Positions 25,410 to 33,452 of a stretch of 64,000 nucleotides of DNA are shown in pieces; position 1 is the first letter of the stretch; every line of letters begins with the position of its first letter. A model generated the notes under the pieces. It saw only the letters and a program-made list of their open reading frames with translations, did not search any database and was not told the DNA's origin. The translations under genes and the position numbers were made by a program. The stretch comes from Caldithrix sp. (GTDB lineage Bacteria > Zhuqueibacterota > Zhuqueibacteria > Thermofontimicrobiales > Sulfurfontimicrobiaceae). The DNA is taken from assembly GCA_020722815.1 (NCBI GenBank), contig DYKB01000011.1:1-64000 (forward strand), in the 5' to 3' direction.

Positions 25410-26444
25410 ATGCATTCTTTTTCACTGGATTCAATCGAAAATATCTTAAAAAATATTCGCCAAAAAAAAATTGCCGTAATTGGTGATTTTTTTCTGGATA
25501 AATATCTCATTATCGATCCGTCGCTGGCGGAAATTTCCCTGGAAACAGGTAAAATTTCCAACCAGGTTGTTCAGATTTATCACAGCCCGGGGGCAGCCGG
25601 TACTGTTACATCCAATCTTGTCGCATTGGGAGTGGGAAAAATCTATGCAATTGGCGCCATCGGAAATGATGGCACCGGCTTTGAATTAATCGATGATTTG
25701 ACCCGGCTAAATGTCGATCATCGCTATTTAATTCGCGATAATTCTATTTTCACACCAACCTACACCAAACCGATGAAGATAATGGGGCAAAAGCGCGAAG
25801 AACAGGAAAGGCTCGATATCAAGAATAGAAAGCCGCTGCCACCTGAAATTGAAAATCAGGTATTAGAACATCTGGACGACGGCATCAACAAGGTTGATGG
25901 CCTGATCGTCGCCGATCAGGTTGAAGAACTGAATCATGGCATCATTACGGATAAGGTTCGTGCCCGAATTTCTGAATTGGGCGTTCAGCATCCTGAAAAG
26001 GTAATTTTCGCCGATTCGCGCAACCGGATTGGTTTATTTCGGAATGTCATGATTAAACCCAATAAATTTGAAGCACATTACGCCCTTTTTCGGGAATCCA
26101 AAAAAGCCATTCCCATTGAACTGGCGAAAGATCTTGGAATAAAATTGAATCATCTCACCAACCGGCCTGTTTTTGTGACGCTTGAGAAAGATGGCATTCT
26201 GGTTTGTGCCGATGAAAAAGCAATCCAAATCCCGACACTTCCAGTTACCGGTGAAATCGATCCGGTTGGCGCTGGTGATTCAGTCGCCGCCGGGATTGTG
26301 GCGTCATTATGTACGGGAGCCTCACTTGAACTGGCGGCGTTCATGGGTATGGTGGTGGCTTCGATCACCATTCAAAAAATTGGCACTACTGGCACAGCTT
26401 CACCGGCTGAAATTCGACAGCGAATTCAAGAATATCAGGATTAG
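25410..26444 (+). CDS. PfkB/RfaE-like carbohydrate kinase
   Basis: A cytoplasmic sugar kinase of the PfkB family, nearest in style to the kinase half of HldE/RfaE, which phosphorylates heptose 7-phosphate. IAVIGDFFLDKYL opens the fold, YHSPGAAGTVTSNLVALG is the sugar-binding glycine-rich part, and DPVGAGDSVAAG near the C terminus holds the catalytic Asp290. At 344 residues it has no cytidylyltransferase half and no hldC is seen nearby, so ADP-heptose synthesis is not the likely role. It begins 3 bases after the DHS-like gene and has no ribosome site of its own, implying translational coupling. Confidence 0.85.
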   Translation: MHSFSLDSIENILKNIRQKKIAVIGDFFLDKYLIIDPSLAEISLETGKISNQVVQIYHSPGAAGTVTSNLVALGVGKIYAIGAIGNDGTGFELIDDLTRLNVDHRYLIRDNSIFTPTYTKPMKIMGQKREEQERLDIKNRKPLPPEIENQVLEHLDDGINKVDGLIVADQVEELNHGIITDKVRARISELGVQHPEKVIFADSRNRIGLFRNVMIKPNKFEAHYALFRESKKAIPIELAKDLGIKLNHLTNRPVFVTLEKDGILVCADEKAIQIPTLPVTGEIDPVGAGDSVAAGIVASLCTGASLELAAFMGMVVASITIQKIGTTGTASPAEIRQRIQEYQD

Positions 26445-26623
26445 ATCTGCTTCTTTCCTGTATTATTTAAAAAAGTACCCCGGTTTATCCCTTCCATATA
26501 AAAAACCAAATTTATAAAATAATCGTCATTTACGTTGATAATATTTAAATAATTTCTCCCCGCTTCGGTATAAATTATGCCAGCTTTATTGAAAAAAACC
26601 GAATAGTCCAGGAGAAAGAAAGA

Positions 26624-27154
26624 ATGCTTCTGAAAGTATTTTATATTACATTTTTCAGCTTCGTAACAATGCTGTTTTATTGTGCTTATCCACCCTATAT
26701 GTACGATGAAACAACCCCGGAACGTTATGAAACACCGACATCATCATCGCGGAGAAATTTTAACGCCTATGCGCAATTAAGTCAAAAATTATATGAAGAG
26801 ATTAGATCCTACATTGGAACGCCATATAAACGCGGTGGAACGTCGCATTTTGGAATGGATTGTTCAGGATTGGTAATTACTGTTTATAAAAATGCCTATG
26901 GCATGAACTTGCCACACAACTCAACCGCGCTATCCGATTATGGTCAAAAAATACCGCTACGAAAAGGAAAATTTGGTGATTTAATATTTTTTTCAGATCG
27001 CCTTGATAAACGCGTGACACATGTGGGAATTTATTTATATGATACCAAATTTGTTCATAGCAGCTTCAGTCGCGGGGTAATCATTTCCGATCTTGCTACT
27101 GAAAAATATTACCAGCAACGATATGTCGGAACCCGGCGTATCACATATTTCTAA
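26624..27154 (+). CDS. NlpC/P60 family lipoprotein, cell-wall endopeptidase
   Basis: A periplasmic, probably lipid-anchored cysteine peptidase that cuts peptidoglycan stem peptides. The signal MLLKVFYITFFSFVTMLFYC ends at a candidate lipobox Cys. The NlpC/P60 domain spans residues about 55-170, with catalytic Cys80 in MDCSGLV, His133 in THVGIYL and His145 in FVHSSFS. The length of 176 residues matches single-domain members such as Spr/NlpC. An AGGAGA ribosome site precedes the ATG. No cell-wall gene is adjacent. Confidence 0.9.
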   Translation: MLLKVFYITFFSFVTMLFYCAYPPYMYDETTPERYETPTSSSRRNFNAYAQLSQKLYEEIRSYIGTPYKRGGTSHFGMDCSGLVITVYKNAYGMNLPHNSTALSDYGQKIPLRKGKFGDLIFFSDRLDKRVTHVGIYLYDTKFVHSSFSRGVIISDLATEKYYQQRYVGTRRITYF

Positions 27155-27792
27155 ATGAAAATCTAAAAAAAAAACTGCATTTATCACATTTCTTCTCAAA
27201 CACCTTTCCTTATAGCACTTTCAACGCAAGGACATGCCTATCCGGTTGTACAAATTTCGACCAACTGAACGAGAAACGGCCATAAGACCCTCTAAAATAA
27301 ATACCAAAATTGAACCAATTTAAAACCGATTGAAATATCATTTTTCGTTTTCATCTGATAACTTACGCTAAAAATTAAAAAATTTTAATGGATATGACTT
27401 CTCATCAGCAACTCCGATAAGACTTGAATGCGATGTTTTTATTTCAAGATAAGAAAAATGAGTTTAAATAAACAAAAAGGGGCAGCTTTAAATTAACTAT
27501 TTGAAATATTTTTATATAAAACAAAGGATTTCATGACTTTTTCAATAACCTGTGTGTTGAATATGGCACCAATTTTTAACAATGTGCCTTGCATTGATTC
27601 GATTTAAAAATGAATCATTTCATTGTTCCAGATCGACTCAATTTTACTGAATTGTCTAATTGTGAACCAAAATTATCGTCCTAAAAGCAGCCATCTCAAG
27701 GGAAAAGGGAATTTTTTTTGGCATACATATTGCTTCCCCATAGTCTGGCTTTTAGAACATGCAACTAAATATAGGAATTTGAGCAAGGAGCT
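27155..27792. other. 638-base spacer without recognisable gene
   Basis: AT-rich sequence with no open reading frame that looks real, no palindromic repeat of the types seen elsewhere and no clear RNA motif. It ends with GAGCAAGGAG, the ribosome site of the PilZ gene. Confidence 0.5.
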
Positions 27793-28248
27793 ATGATGGA
27801 AGAGCGACGACGTTTTGTTCGGCATCCAATAGGCATTCCCCTGACCTTTAAAGTTCTTGATAATGATAAGTACAGCCTAAGCCAGACCACCGACCTGAGT
27901 GATTTTGGAATTTCGTTCCTGACTGAAGAGAAAATCTCTGACGGGCAGATTATTGAAATTCATCTCAATTCAACAAAAACTCACCTTCATGCAAAAGCTA
28001 TTGTCAAATGGCAAATATTTTCAAAACAGGAAAATAAATACCGTGTTGGCGTTATGTTTATTGATCGGCAGGATGGTTTTCGTGCAAAAATGGTAGAACA
28101 AATATGCCATATTGATATGTATCGATCGCGAAAAATGCGTGAAGAAAAACGTGAAATCCCCTACAATGAAGCTGCTTTCGAATGGATTAACTATTATGGA
28201 AAAAGTTTTTCTGAAGGAAATCTTGATTACAATTGGGAAGCAGCTTAA
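27793..28248 (+). CDS. PilZ-domain c-di-GMP receptor protein
   Basis: A small cytoplasmic protein carrying one PilZ domain (about residues 3-115). Both halves of the c-di-GMP binding signature are present: the arginine motif RRRFVRH at residues 5-11 and DLSDFGISF near 36. About 35 polar residues follow the domain and have no known counterpart. Such proteins pass cyclic-di-GMP signals to motility, export or polysaccharide machinery. No diguanylate cyclase is coded in this window. A CAAGGAG site precedes the ATG ATG start pair; the second ATG (27796) is equally possible. Confidence 0.88.
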   Translation: MMEERRRFVRHPIGIPLTFKVLDNDKYSLSQTTDLSDFGISFLTEEKISDGQIIEIHLNSTKTHLHAKAIVKWQIFSKQENKYRVGVMFIDRQDGFRAKMVEQICHIDMYRSRKMREEKREIPYNEAAFEWINYYGKSFSEGNLDYNWEAA

Positions 28249-28259
28249 TTATCCCTCAA

Positions 28260-28375
28260 AATCGTTCACAGGTTTAAGGTTCGTTTAAACAGAATGATTT
28301 TAAAAAACTTCAATAAAATCAATAAGTTAAAAAGCATTAATTGTGAGCCTTTACCTATTAAACCTGTGAACGATT
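28260..28375. repeat. Inverted repeat between convergent genes
   Basis: The arms AATCGTTCACAGGTTTA (28260-28276) and TAAACCTGTGAACGATT (28359-28375) are perfect complements separated by 82 AT-rich bases. The position, between the converging PilZ and isomerase genes, fits either a two-way transcription end or a small inserted repeat. No T run follows the arms, so I do not call it a classical terminator. Confidence 0.7.
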
Positions 28376-28388
28376 GCTATTTCAAAAA

Positions 28389-29243
28389 TTAGAGTCGTAA
28401 ATTTTCAAGAAATGTAACCGCATCTTTTATGTCCTGAAATGGATTGTTACCGACTTCGCGTTCGATGGTAAAAAATCCATCATATCCAGAACCTCGCAAA
28501 ACATTTATAAATCCAGGGAAATCCACCTGGCCTTTACCGAGTGGAACTTCTTTAAAATAATCATCAATATCGATATTATCCGGATTCTCTCCAGCGAAAA
28601 AGTGATAAATTTTTACCGGCGCAATTTTTTGTAATTGAATTCCGTCTTTTGCATGAACATGGACAATATATTTTTTTAAATTTTCCGCAGCATAAACAGA
28701 ATCTTCACCAGTCACCATTCGCAAATTGGCCGGATCAAAATTCACGCCTAATGCTTTGGAATTAATCGCCTCAATAAATTTTTTCAAAGTCAATGAAGCC
28801 TCGGGGCCAGTTTCAATCGCAAAGGTTACCCCCGCCTTTTCTGCATACTTTGCCAACTCAGCACAGGCATTAAAGAGTATTCGATACACAGGATCAACTT
28901 CATCTACCGGAATTGTACCAATATGGGTGGTCACAATATTGGTTTCCAAATCCACCGCCATATCAATTGCTTTTTTAATTTGCCGGATTTTTTCAGGATT
29001 TTCTTCAGCTTTTTCCAGTCCAAAACCACCGAAATCACCACAAAGCGCGCTAACCGTCAGTCCGAAGGATCGGATATAAGAGAGAAGATTTTTGCGTTGC
29101 TGGACTGATAATTGATCCGGATGGGTTTCCTTACGCGTATAAATCTGAATTCCCTTTGCACCGACCTCAGCAGCTTTGACAATTCCATCATAAGTCGAAA
29201 GCCGAAACGACTCTACCATCACACCGATTTTTAAATGATTCAT
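28389..29243 (-). CDS. Sugar phosphate isomerase/epimerase (xylose-isomerase-like TIM barrel)
   Basis: A cytoplasmic TIM-barrel protein of the AP-endonuclease-2/IolE/tagatose-epimerase superfamily, 284 residues, which is the usual size. Barrel strands end in expected metal-binding residues: the His in VTTHIGT near residue 107, the Glu in FAIETGPEA near 147, the Asp in VNFDPANLRM near 172, the His in VHVHAKDG near 199, and Glu in FFTIEREVG near 262. Such enzymes interconvert ketoses or act on inositol and related sugars. The substrate cannot be told. It is monocistronic and convergent with the PilZ gene. Confidence 0.87.
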   Translation of the reverse strand: MNHLKIGVMVESFRLSTYDGIVKAAEVGAKGIQIYTRKETHPDQLSVQQRKNLLSYIRSFGLTVSALCGDFGGFGLEKAEENPEKIRQIKKAIDMAVDLETNIVTTHIGTIPVDEVDPVYRILFNACAELAKYAEKAGVTFAIETGPEASLTLKKFIEAINSKALGVNFDPANLRMVTGEDSVYAAENLKKYIVHVHAKDGIQLQKIAPVKIYHFFAGENPDNIDIDDYFKEVPLGKGQVDFPGFINVLRGSGYDGFFTIEREVGNNPFQDIKDAVTFLENLRL

Positions 29244-29493
29244 TCTGCCTCCATAGGTGATAATAATTCATAATTTACCAGGATTAATTTATCACCGGGA
29301 ATCATTAAATGCAAGTAATTTCAAAACAAATTTATTTCAGGTTAAAAATTATCACGGCACCAGTTCAGGGGGTGATATTACTTGTCGCCGCGCGAACGAT
29401 TCGAATTTTTACTTTGATTTGAGTTAAAAGTTTTTTATATTTTATCATAATTAACTTAAAATTTCACATAAAAACACATCTATTATTAAAACG

Positions 29494-30096
29494 ATGAAAA
29501 CAAAAATCATTCTGGCAACCCGAAATCAGGGAAAAATTAGAGAAATTCAATCCATGTTGGATAGTAACTATTTTGAAATCAAAAGCTTAAGTCAATATCC
29601 AGAAATTCCGGAAGTGATTGAAGATGGGATTACTTTTCAGGAAAATGCCTTAAAAAAAGCAACCGCTATTTTCGAAGCAACCGGTATCCTGTCCCTGGCT
29701 GATGATTCAGGACTGGAAGTAGATTATTTAGATGGAAAACCGGGGGTATTTTCCAGTCGTTTTGCCGGAGAAGAGGCAACTGATATGGATAACAATCGAA
29801 AATTACTGAACCTGTTAAATGGAGTCCCGCGAACCAAAAGGACAGCGCGTTTCCGCTGTGTCATGATTTTAAAAACCCCGAAGCAAACCTACTCCTTTGA
29901 CGGAACCTGCGAAGGGATTATCATTCACGAACCCCGCGGCAAAAATGGTTTCGGCTATGATCCACTTTTCTATGTTCCGGAATATCAACAAACTTTTGCT
30001 GAACTGGATTCGCAAATTAAAAATCAAATCAGTCATCGCGGAATTGCCCTGCGAAAAGTAATCGAACTCCTCAAAAATTGGGAAAAAAATCCTTGA
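29494..30096 (+). CDS. rdgB: RdgB/HAM1 non-canonical purine NTP pyrophosphatase
   Basis: A cytoplasmic house-cleaning enzyme that hydrolyses ITP, dITP and XTP to monophosphates, keeping deaminated purines out of DNA and RNA. The N-terminal LATRNQGKIREI (near residue 7) is the nucleotide-binding signature, followed by LADDSGLEVDYL with the catalytic Asp, GVFSSRFAGE, and the C-terminal GKNGFGYDPLFYVPE and SHRGIALRK. The length of 200 residues is typical. There is no clear ribosome site before the ATG. Confidence 0.95.
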   Translation: MKTKIILATRNQGKIREIQSMLDSNYFEIKSLSQYPEIPEVIEDGITFQENALKKATAIFEATGILSLADDSGLEVDYLDGKPGVFSSRFAGEEATDMDNNRKLLNLLNGVPRTKRTARFRCVMILKTPKQTYSFDGTCEGIIIHEPRGKNGFGYDPLFYVPEYQQTFAELDSQIKNQISHRGIALRKVIELLKNWEKNP

Positions 30097-30121
30097 CTTT
30101 CTGTTTAATTTGCCTTATATT
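30093..30121 (+). promoter_or_regulatory. Promoter of tRNA-Pro
   Basis: TTGACT (30093-30098), a 17-base spacer and TATATT (30116-30121) lie 25 bases ahead of the tRNA, overlapping the last codon of rdgB. Spacing and boxes are close to the sigma-70 consensus. Confidence 0.75.
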
Positions 30122-30145
30122 TAAATTATCGTATAAACAAAATTT

Positions 30146-30220
30146 CGGGGCGTAGCGCAGTCCGGGTAGCGCACCTGCTTTGGGAGCAGGGAGTCAGGGG
30201 TTCAAATCCCTTCGCCCCGA
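30146..30220 (+). tRNA. tRNA-Pro (TGG anticodon)
   Basis: A full cloverleaf of 75 bases. The acceptor stem is CGGGGCG/CGCCCCG, the D-arm is GCGC...GCGC, and the anticodon stem CCTGC/GCAGG holds the loop TTTGGGA with anticodon TGG. The T-arm is AGGGG TTCAAAT CCCTT, and the discriminator is A. The 3' CCA is not encoded. Confidence 0.97.
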
Positions 30221-30226
30221 CAGATG

Positions 30227-30260
30227 AGGGATAAATTTTAATTTATCCCTTTTTTATTTT
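30227..30260 (+). terminator. Rho-independent terminator after tRNA-Pro
   Basis: The perfect stem AGGGATAAAT/ATTTATCCCT (30227-30236, 30241-30250) with a TTTA loop is followed directly by TTTTTATTTT. Confidence 0.92.
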
Positions 30261-30648
30261 AATAAAAGCCATATCCTTCCTTCAAAACAGAACTATTTCC
30301 CCCATTTTTTTCTAGCTTTTAAAATTTCATTCAGGAATATATTAAGCAAATTGACCACCTTGCAGGTATTTTATGCATATTATTCGTGTGTCATGAAATG
30401 CCTGGATTTAAAAAATAAATCTTGATGACAAAATCGTTCACTTAATTACGTTTCTAATTGTTAGCACAGATTCACTACTTTTTAAAGTTAATCTGTTGAT
30501 CGTCGAAAATCAATACGACCAATTTAGGGTATCTCTCTACTTAAATTTAATGCTTGCAGTCAAGCCGAGATATTCAAAAAACATCGAAACTCGTTTGAGC
30601 GTGGCTCATAAATTGTAAAATATAGAATGGAATTTAGGTAAGCAAAAC
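30261..30648. other. Spacer before the signalling cluster
   Basis: About 390 AT-rich bases with no gene, repeat or RNA that I can recognise. It must contain the promoter of the following receiver-kinase gene; I cannot place it with confidence. Confidence 0.4.
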
Positions 30649-32616
30649 ATGTTAATGAACCGAGTTTTAATTGTTGATGATGAAGAAGAGATTTTAAGAT
30701 CATTAAATAATTTCCTTAAAGAAGAATTTACTGTATTTACAGCCAATAGCGGTGAAAAAGGGTTAAAAATATTAAACGAGCACGACATCCACGTGATTAT
30801 CGCGGATCAACGGATGCCAGGGATGACTGGCACTGAATTTTTGAGTCGCGCCAAAGATATTTCACCGGATACAATTCGCATTCTGCTAACGGGTTATTCG
30901 GATGTTGATGCCATTATCGATGCCATTAACCGGGGTGAAATTTACCGGTACGTGTCAAAGCCATGGTACCCGGAAACATTACAACGCGAATTAAGGGAAG
31001 CCTGTGATCGATATAATTTAACAATAGAAAACCGAAAACTTCAGGCAAAATTAAATGAATTAAATCAAAAATTAAAAGAAAAAGTAAAATTTCGAACCCG
31101 GGAATTAAAAAAAACCAGGATCGTTCAAAAACAGACGGAAGTCAAATACCGGAAGCTCTTTAATACGGCCTCTGAAGGTTTTCTCATTCTGGATCATTCA
31201 GGGCGAATTCTGGATGTCAACGAAGCCCTGTTACAATTGCTTGCAATGAAGCGGAGTTCTATCCTGAAACAAAAATTCTGGCGACTTACCAATCTCAAAG
31301 TAACCAATTTAACAGGTTTGATCCAAAATTTTCGCGATCTGATTCATGAGAAGAGATCAAACTTCAAGCAGATGACCCTAGAAGTCTATAATTCCCTGAA
31401 TAGCCGCTTCATCCTCGACTATCATGCCAATCTGGTTAGCACGAAAAGTGGGCTCAAACTCATTTTTGTCGCGATTCGGGACATGACTTCGTATAAAAAG
31501 GCAACGGATAACTTAAAAGAATCAGAAGAAAAATTTCGAAACCTGGCCGAATACTCGCTACAGGGAATTTTCATCTTTCAAAATAATCATTTCGTTTATC
31601 TGAACGATATGATTAGCCAGATTGCTGAAATCCCGAAAACAGAATTATTAAAAATGGATCAAACCCAACTTATTCAAAAACTAAAACCAACGCCGTATCA
31701 TTGGTCAGCTAAAGATCTGGAATCACTCACGACAGGAATACTTCCGGAAGGACGATTTGAAATGTCAATAATTAATGGATTGGGAGAAAAAGTCTTTCTG
31801 GAAATTATCCAGCATTCGCTCAATTATCAAGGAAGTCCGGCTTTTCAAGGCGCTATCATTGATATAACCAAACGTAAAGAGCACGAAAAGGAACGTGAGG
31901 AGCTTTTAAACGAATTATCAAATCGAAATGGTGAATTGGAGCGGTTTGTTTATACCGTTTCGCATGATTTAAAAACGCCACTGGTTACCGTTAAAGGGTT
32001 TGCCGGACTGTTAGAACAGGATATTAAGAAAAATGATGTAACAAATATTTCATCAGATATTTATCATATTAATCGCGCCTGTGATCGGATGCAAAAATTG
32101 ATACAGGATTTACTGGAATTGTCTCGAATTGGACGCCTGGTAAATCCACCGGAAGACATCGAATTCGAGGAAATATTAAACGACGCACTGGAACAGGTTC
32201 AGTCCATGGTGGAAAAGAATGGAATAAAAATCATCATCAATCGTCCTTTTGGAATCGTGAAAGTTGACCGGCAGCGAATCGCAGAAGCGATGATTAATTT
32301 ACTGACAAATGCCATAAAATTCATGGGAAACAACCAAAATCCAACAATCGAGATTGGTACCGGTTTACTCGATGAGACAAAATATTTTTATGTCAAAGAC
32401 AATGGAATTGGCATCAATCCCAAATATTTCCAAAAAATCTTTAATCTTTTTGAGCAAATTAAAACAATCCATGCCGAAGGCACGGGAGTTGGACTTACCA
32501 TCGTGAAGCGAATTATTGAATTGCATGGTGGTCGAATTTGGGTTGAATCGGAAATCGGAAAAGGGAGCCTCTTTTGCTTTACATTAGGAGAAAAGAAGAA
32601 TAGATATGATATTTAG
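30649..32616 (+). CDS. Receiver-PAS-PAS sensor histidine kinase
   Basis: A soluble 655-residue kinase with an N-terminal receiver domain (about 1-120; phosphoacceptor Asp53 in IIADQRMPG, Lys in YVSKPWYPE). A coiled coil follows (about 125-165, KLNELNQKLKEKVKF), then two PAS domains (about 168-290 and 295-415), a HisKA dimerisation domain with phosphorylated His439 in TVSHDLKTPLV, and an ATPase domain with N box NAIKFMGNNQNP and G boxes VKDNGIGI and GTGVGLTIVK. There are no membrane helices, so it senses an internal signal or takes phosphate from another kinase. It opens a cluster of three signalling genes, none with a DNA-binding output. MLMNRV offers two start codons; I keep the first. Confidence 0.92.
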   Translation: MLMNRVLIVDDEEEILRSLNNFLKEEFTVFTANSGEKGLKILNEHDIHVIIADQRMPGMTGTEFLSRAKDISPDTIRILLTGYSDVDAIIDAINRGEIYRYVSKPWYPETLQRELREACDRYNLTIENRKLQAKLNELNQKLKEKVKFRTRELKKTRIVQKQTEVKYRKLFNTASEGFLILDHSGRILDVNEALLQLLAMKRSSILKQKFWRLTNLKVTNLTGLIQNFRDLIHEKRSNFKQMTLEVYNSLNSRFILDYHANLVSTKSGLKLIFVAIRDMTSYKKATDNLKESEEKFRNLAEYSLQGIFIFQNNHFVYLNDMISQIAEIPKTELLKMDQTQLIQKLKPTPYHWSAKDLESLTTGILPEGRFEMSIINGLGEKVFLEIIQHSLNYQGSPAFQGAIIDITKRKEHEKEREELLNELSNRNGELERFVYTVSHDLKTPLVTVKGFAGLLEQDIKKNDVTNISSDIYHINRACDRMQKLIQDLLELSRIGRLVNPPEDIEFEEILNDALEQVQSMVEKNGIKIIINRPFGIVKVDRQRIAEAMINLLTNAIKFMGNNQNPTIEIGTGLLDETKYFYVKDNGIGINPKYFQKIFNLFEQIKTIHAEGTGVGLTIVKRIIELHGGRIWVESEIGKGSLFCFTLGEKKNRYDI

Positions 32617-32987
32617 TGCCGTTTTGGTAAGAAATTTGATACATTAAATGAATTTTTGCTTATCATTGTTGAATATTAAATGTTTCATCCTTTCGAACAG
32701 TATCCATTCAATCAATCGGGCAAAAATTAAAGTGCCGGCGGGGGCAATAAATTCGAGACACAATCCGTTCGTAAAACAGGCCAGGATATTGAACTGAATA
32801 CATCACGTCCAGGCTTGGGTTGGCTATAGAAATCTCAATCTTAGTTCTTTAAAAATTAAATCATGAAGTTTAAATTGGAATCATTAAAAATGGAATGTAA
32901 ATAACAGGATGAATAGCTTGGATAAGTAAACAGCAAAAAATTATAGTCTATTTAATCCTGAACAAATAAATCCATGGAGTTAGACGA
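32617..32987. other. Spacer inside the signalling cluster
   Basis: A 371-base AT-rich gap between the two kinase transcription units. No open frame, repeat or terminator is convincing. Confidence 0.4.
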
Positions 32988-33452
32988 ATGGCAGGACGCG
33001 CGATGACGTTGTTTTTAATTGAAGATGATGATGCTCATGCAGAGCTGATCATTCGAATTTTGCGGGATGAAGGCTTCGCGGATCTCATTTTCCGGGTACA
33101 GGATGGCGAAGAAGCCCTGGATTTCTTATTTCATCAGGGAAAATATTGTGATGCTTCGAAATATCCCACTCCCGATATTATCCTTTTAGATTTAAGACTG
33201 CCGAAAGTTGATGGACATGAAGTATTGACAATTATTAAAAAAGATCGACGTCTGCGAACTATTCCCGTGGTCGTCCTCTCATCTTCCGATAGTCCGCGAG
33301 ATCTAAAACTGGCAGCCGAAAACTATGTGAACAGCTACATTACAAAACCACTCGATTTACTAAAATTTCAAAAAATGCTCAAAGAATTAGGCGCTTACTG
33401 GTTAACTTGGAATCGTCACCATTTTCAAGAGCAAAGAGAACATCATGTCTGA
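32988..33452 (+). CDS. Single-domain response regulator (Rcp1 type)
   Basis: A stand-alone receiver domain of 154 residues. The acidic pocket is in LIEDDDAHAE, the phosphoacceptor is Asp68 in IILLDLRLPK, the conserved Ser/Thr is in VVVLSSSDSP, and the Lys is in SYITKPLDLL. The length and the FHQGKYCDA insertion before the phosphoacceptor are typical of Rcp1-like regulators that serve phytochrome or hybrid kinases as phosphate shuttles. It overlaps the next gene by 8 bases, so it is surely its partner. Confidence 0.92.
   Translation: MAGRAMTLFLIEDDDAHAELIIRILRDEGFADLIFRVQDGEEALDFLFHQGKYCDASKYPTPDIILLDLRLPKVDGHEVLTIIKKDRRLRTIPVVVLSSSDSPRDLKLAAENYVNSYITKPLDLLKFQKMLKELGAYWLTWNRHHFQEQREHHV

Noticed and set aside
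25410..26444. HldE function (ADP-heptose synthesis)
   Set aside because: Only the kinase half is similar; there is no nucleotidyltransferase half and no hldC/gmhB-type partner that clearly belongs to that pathway.
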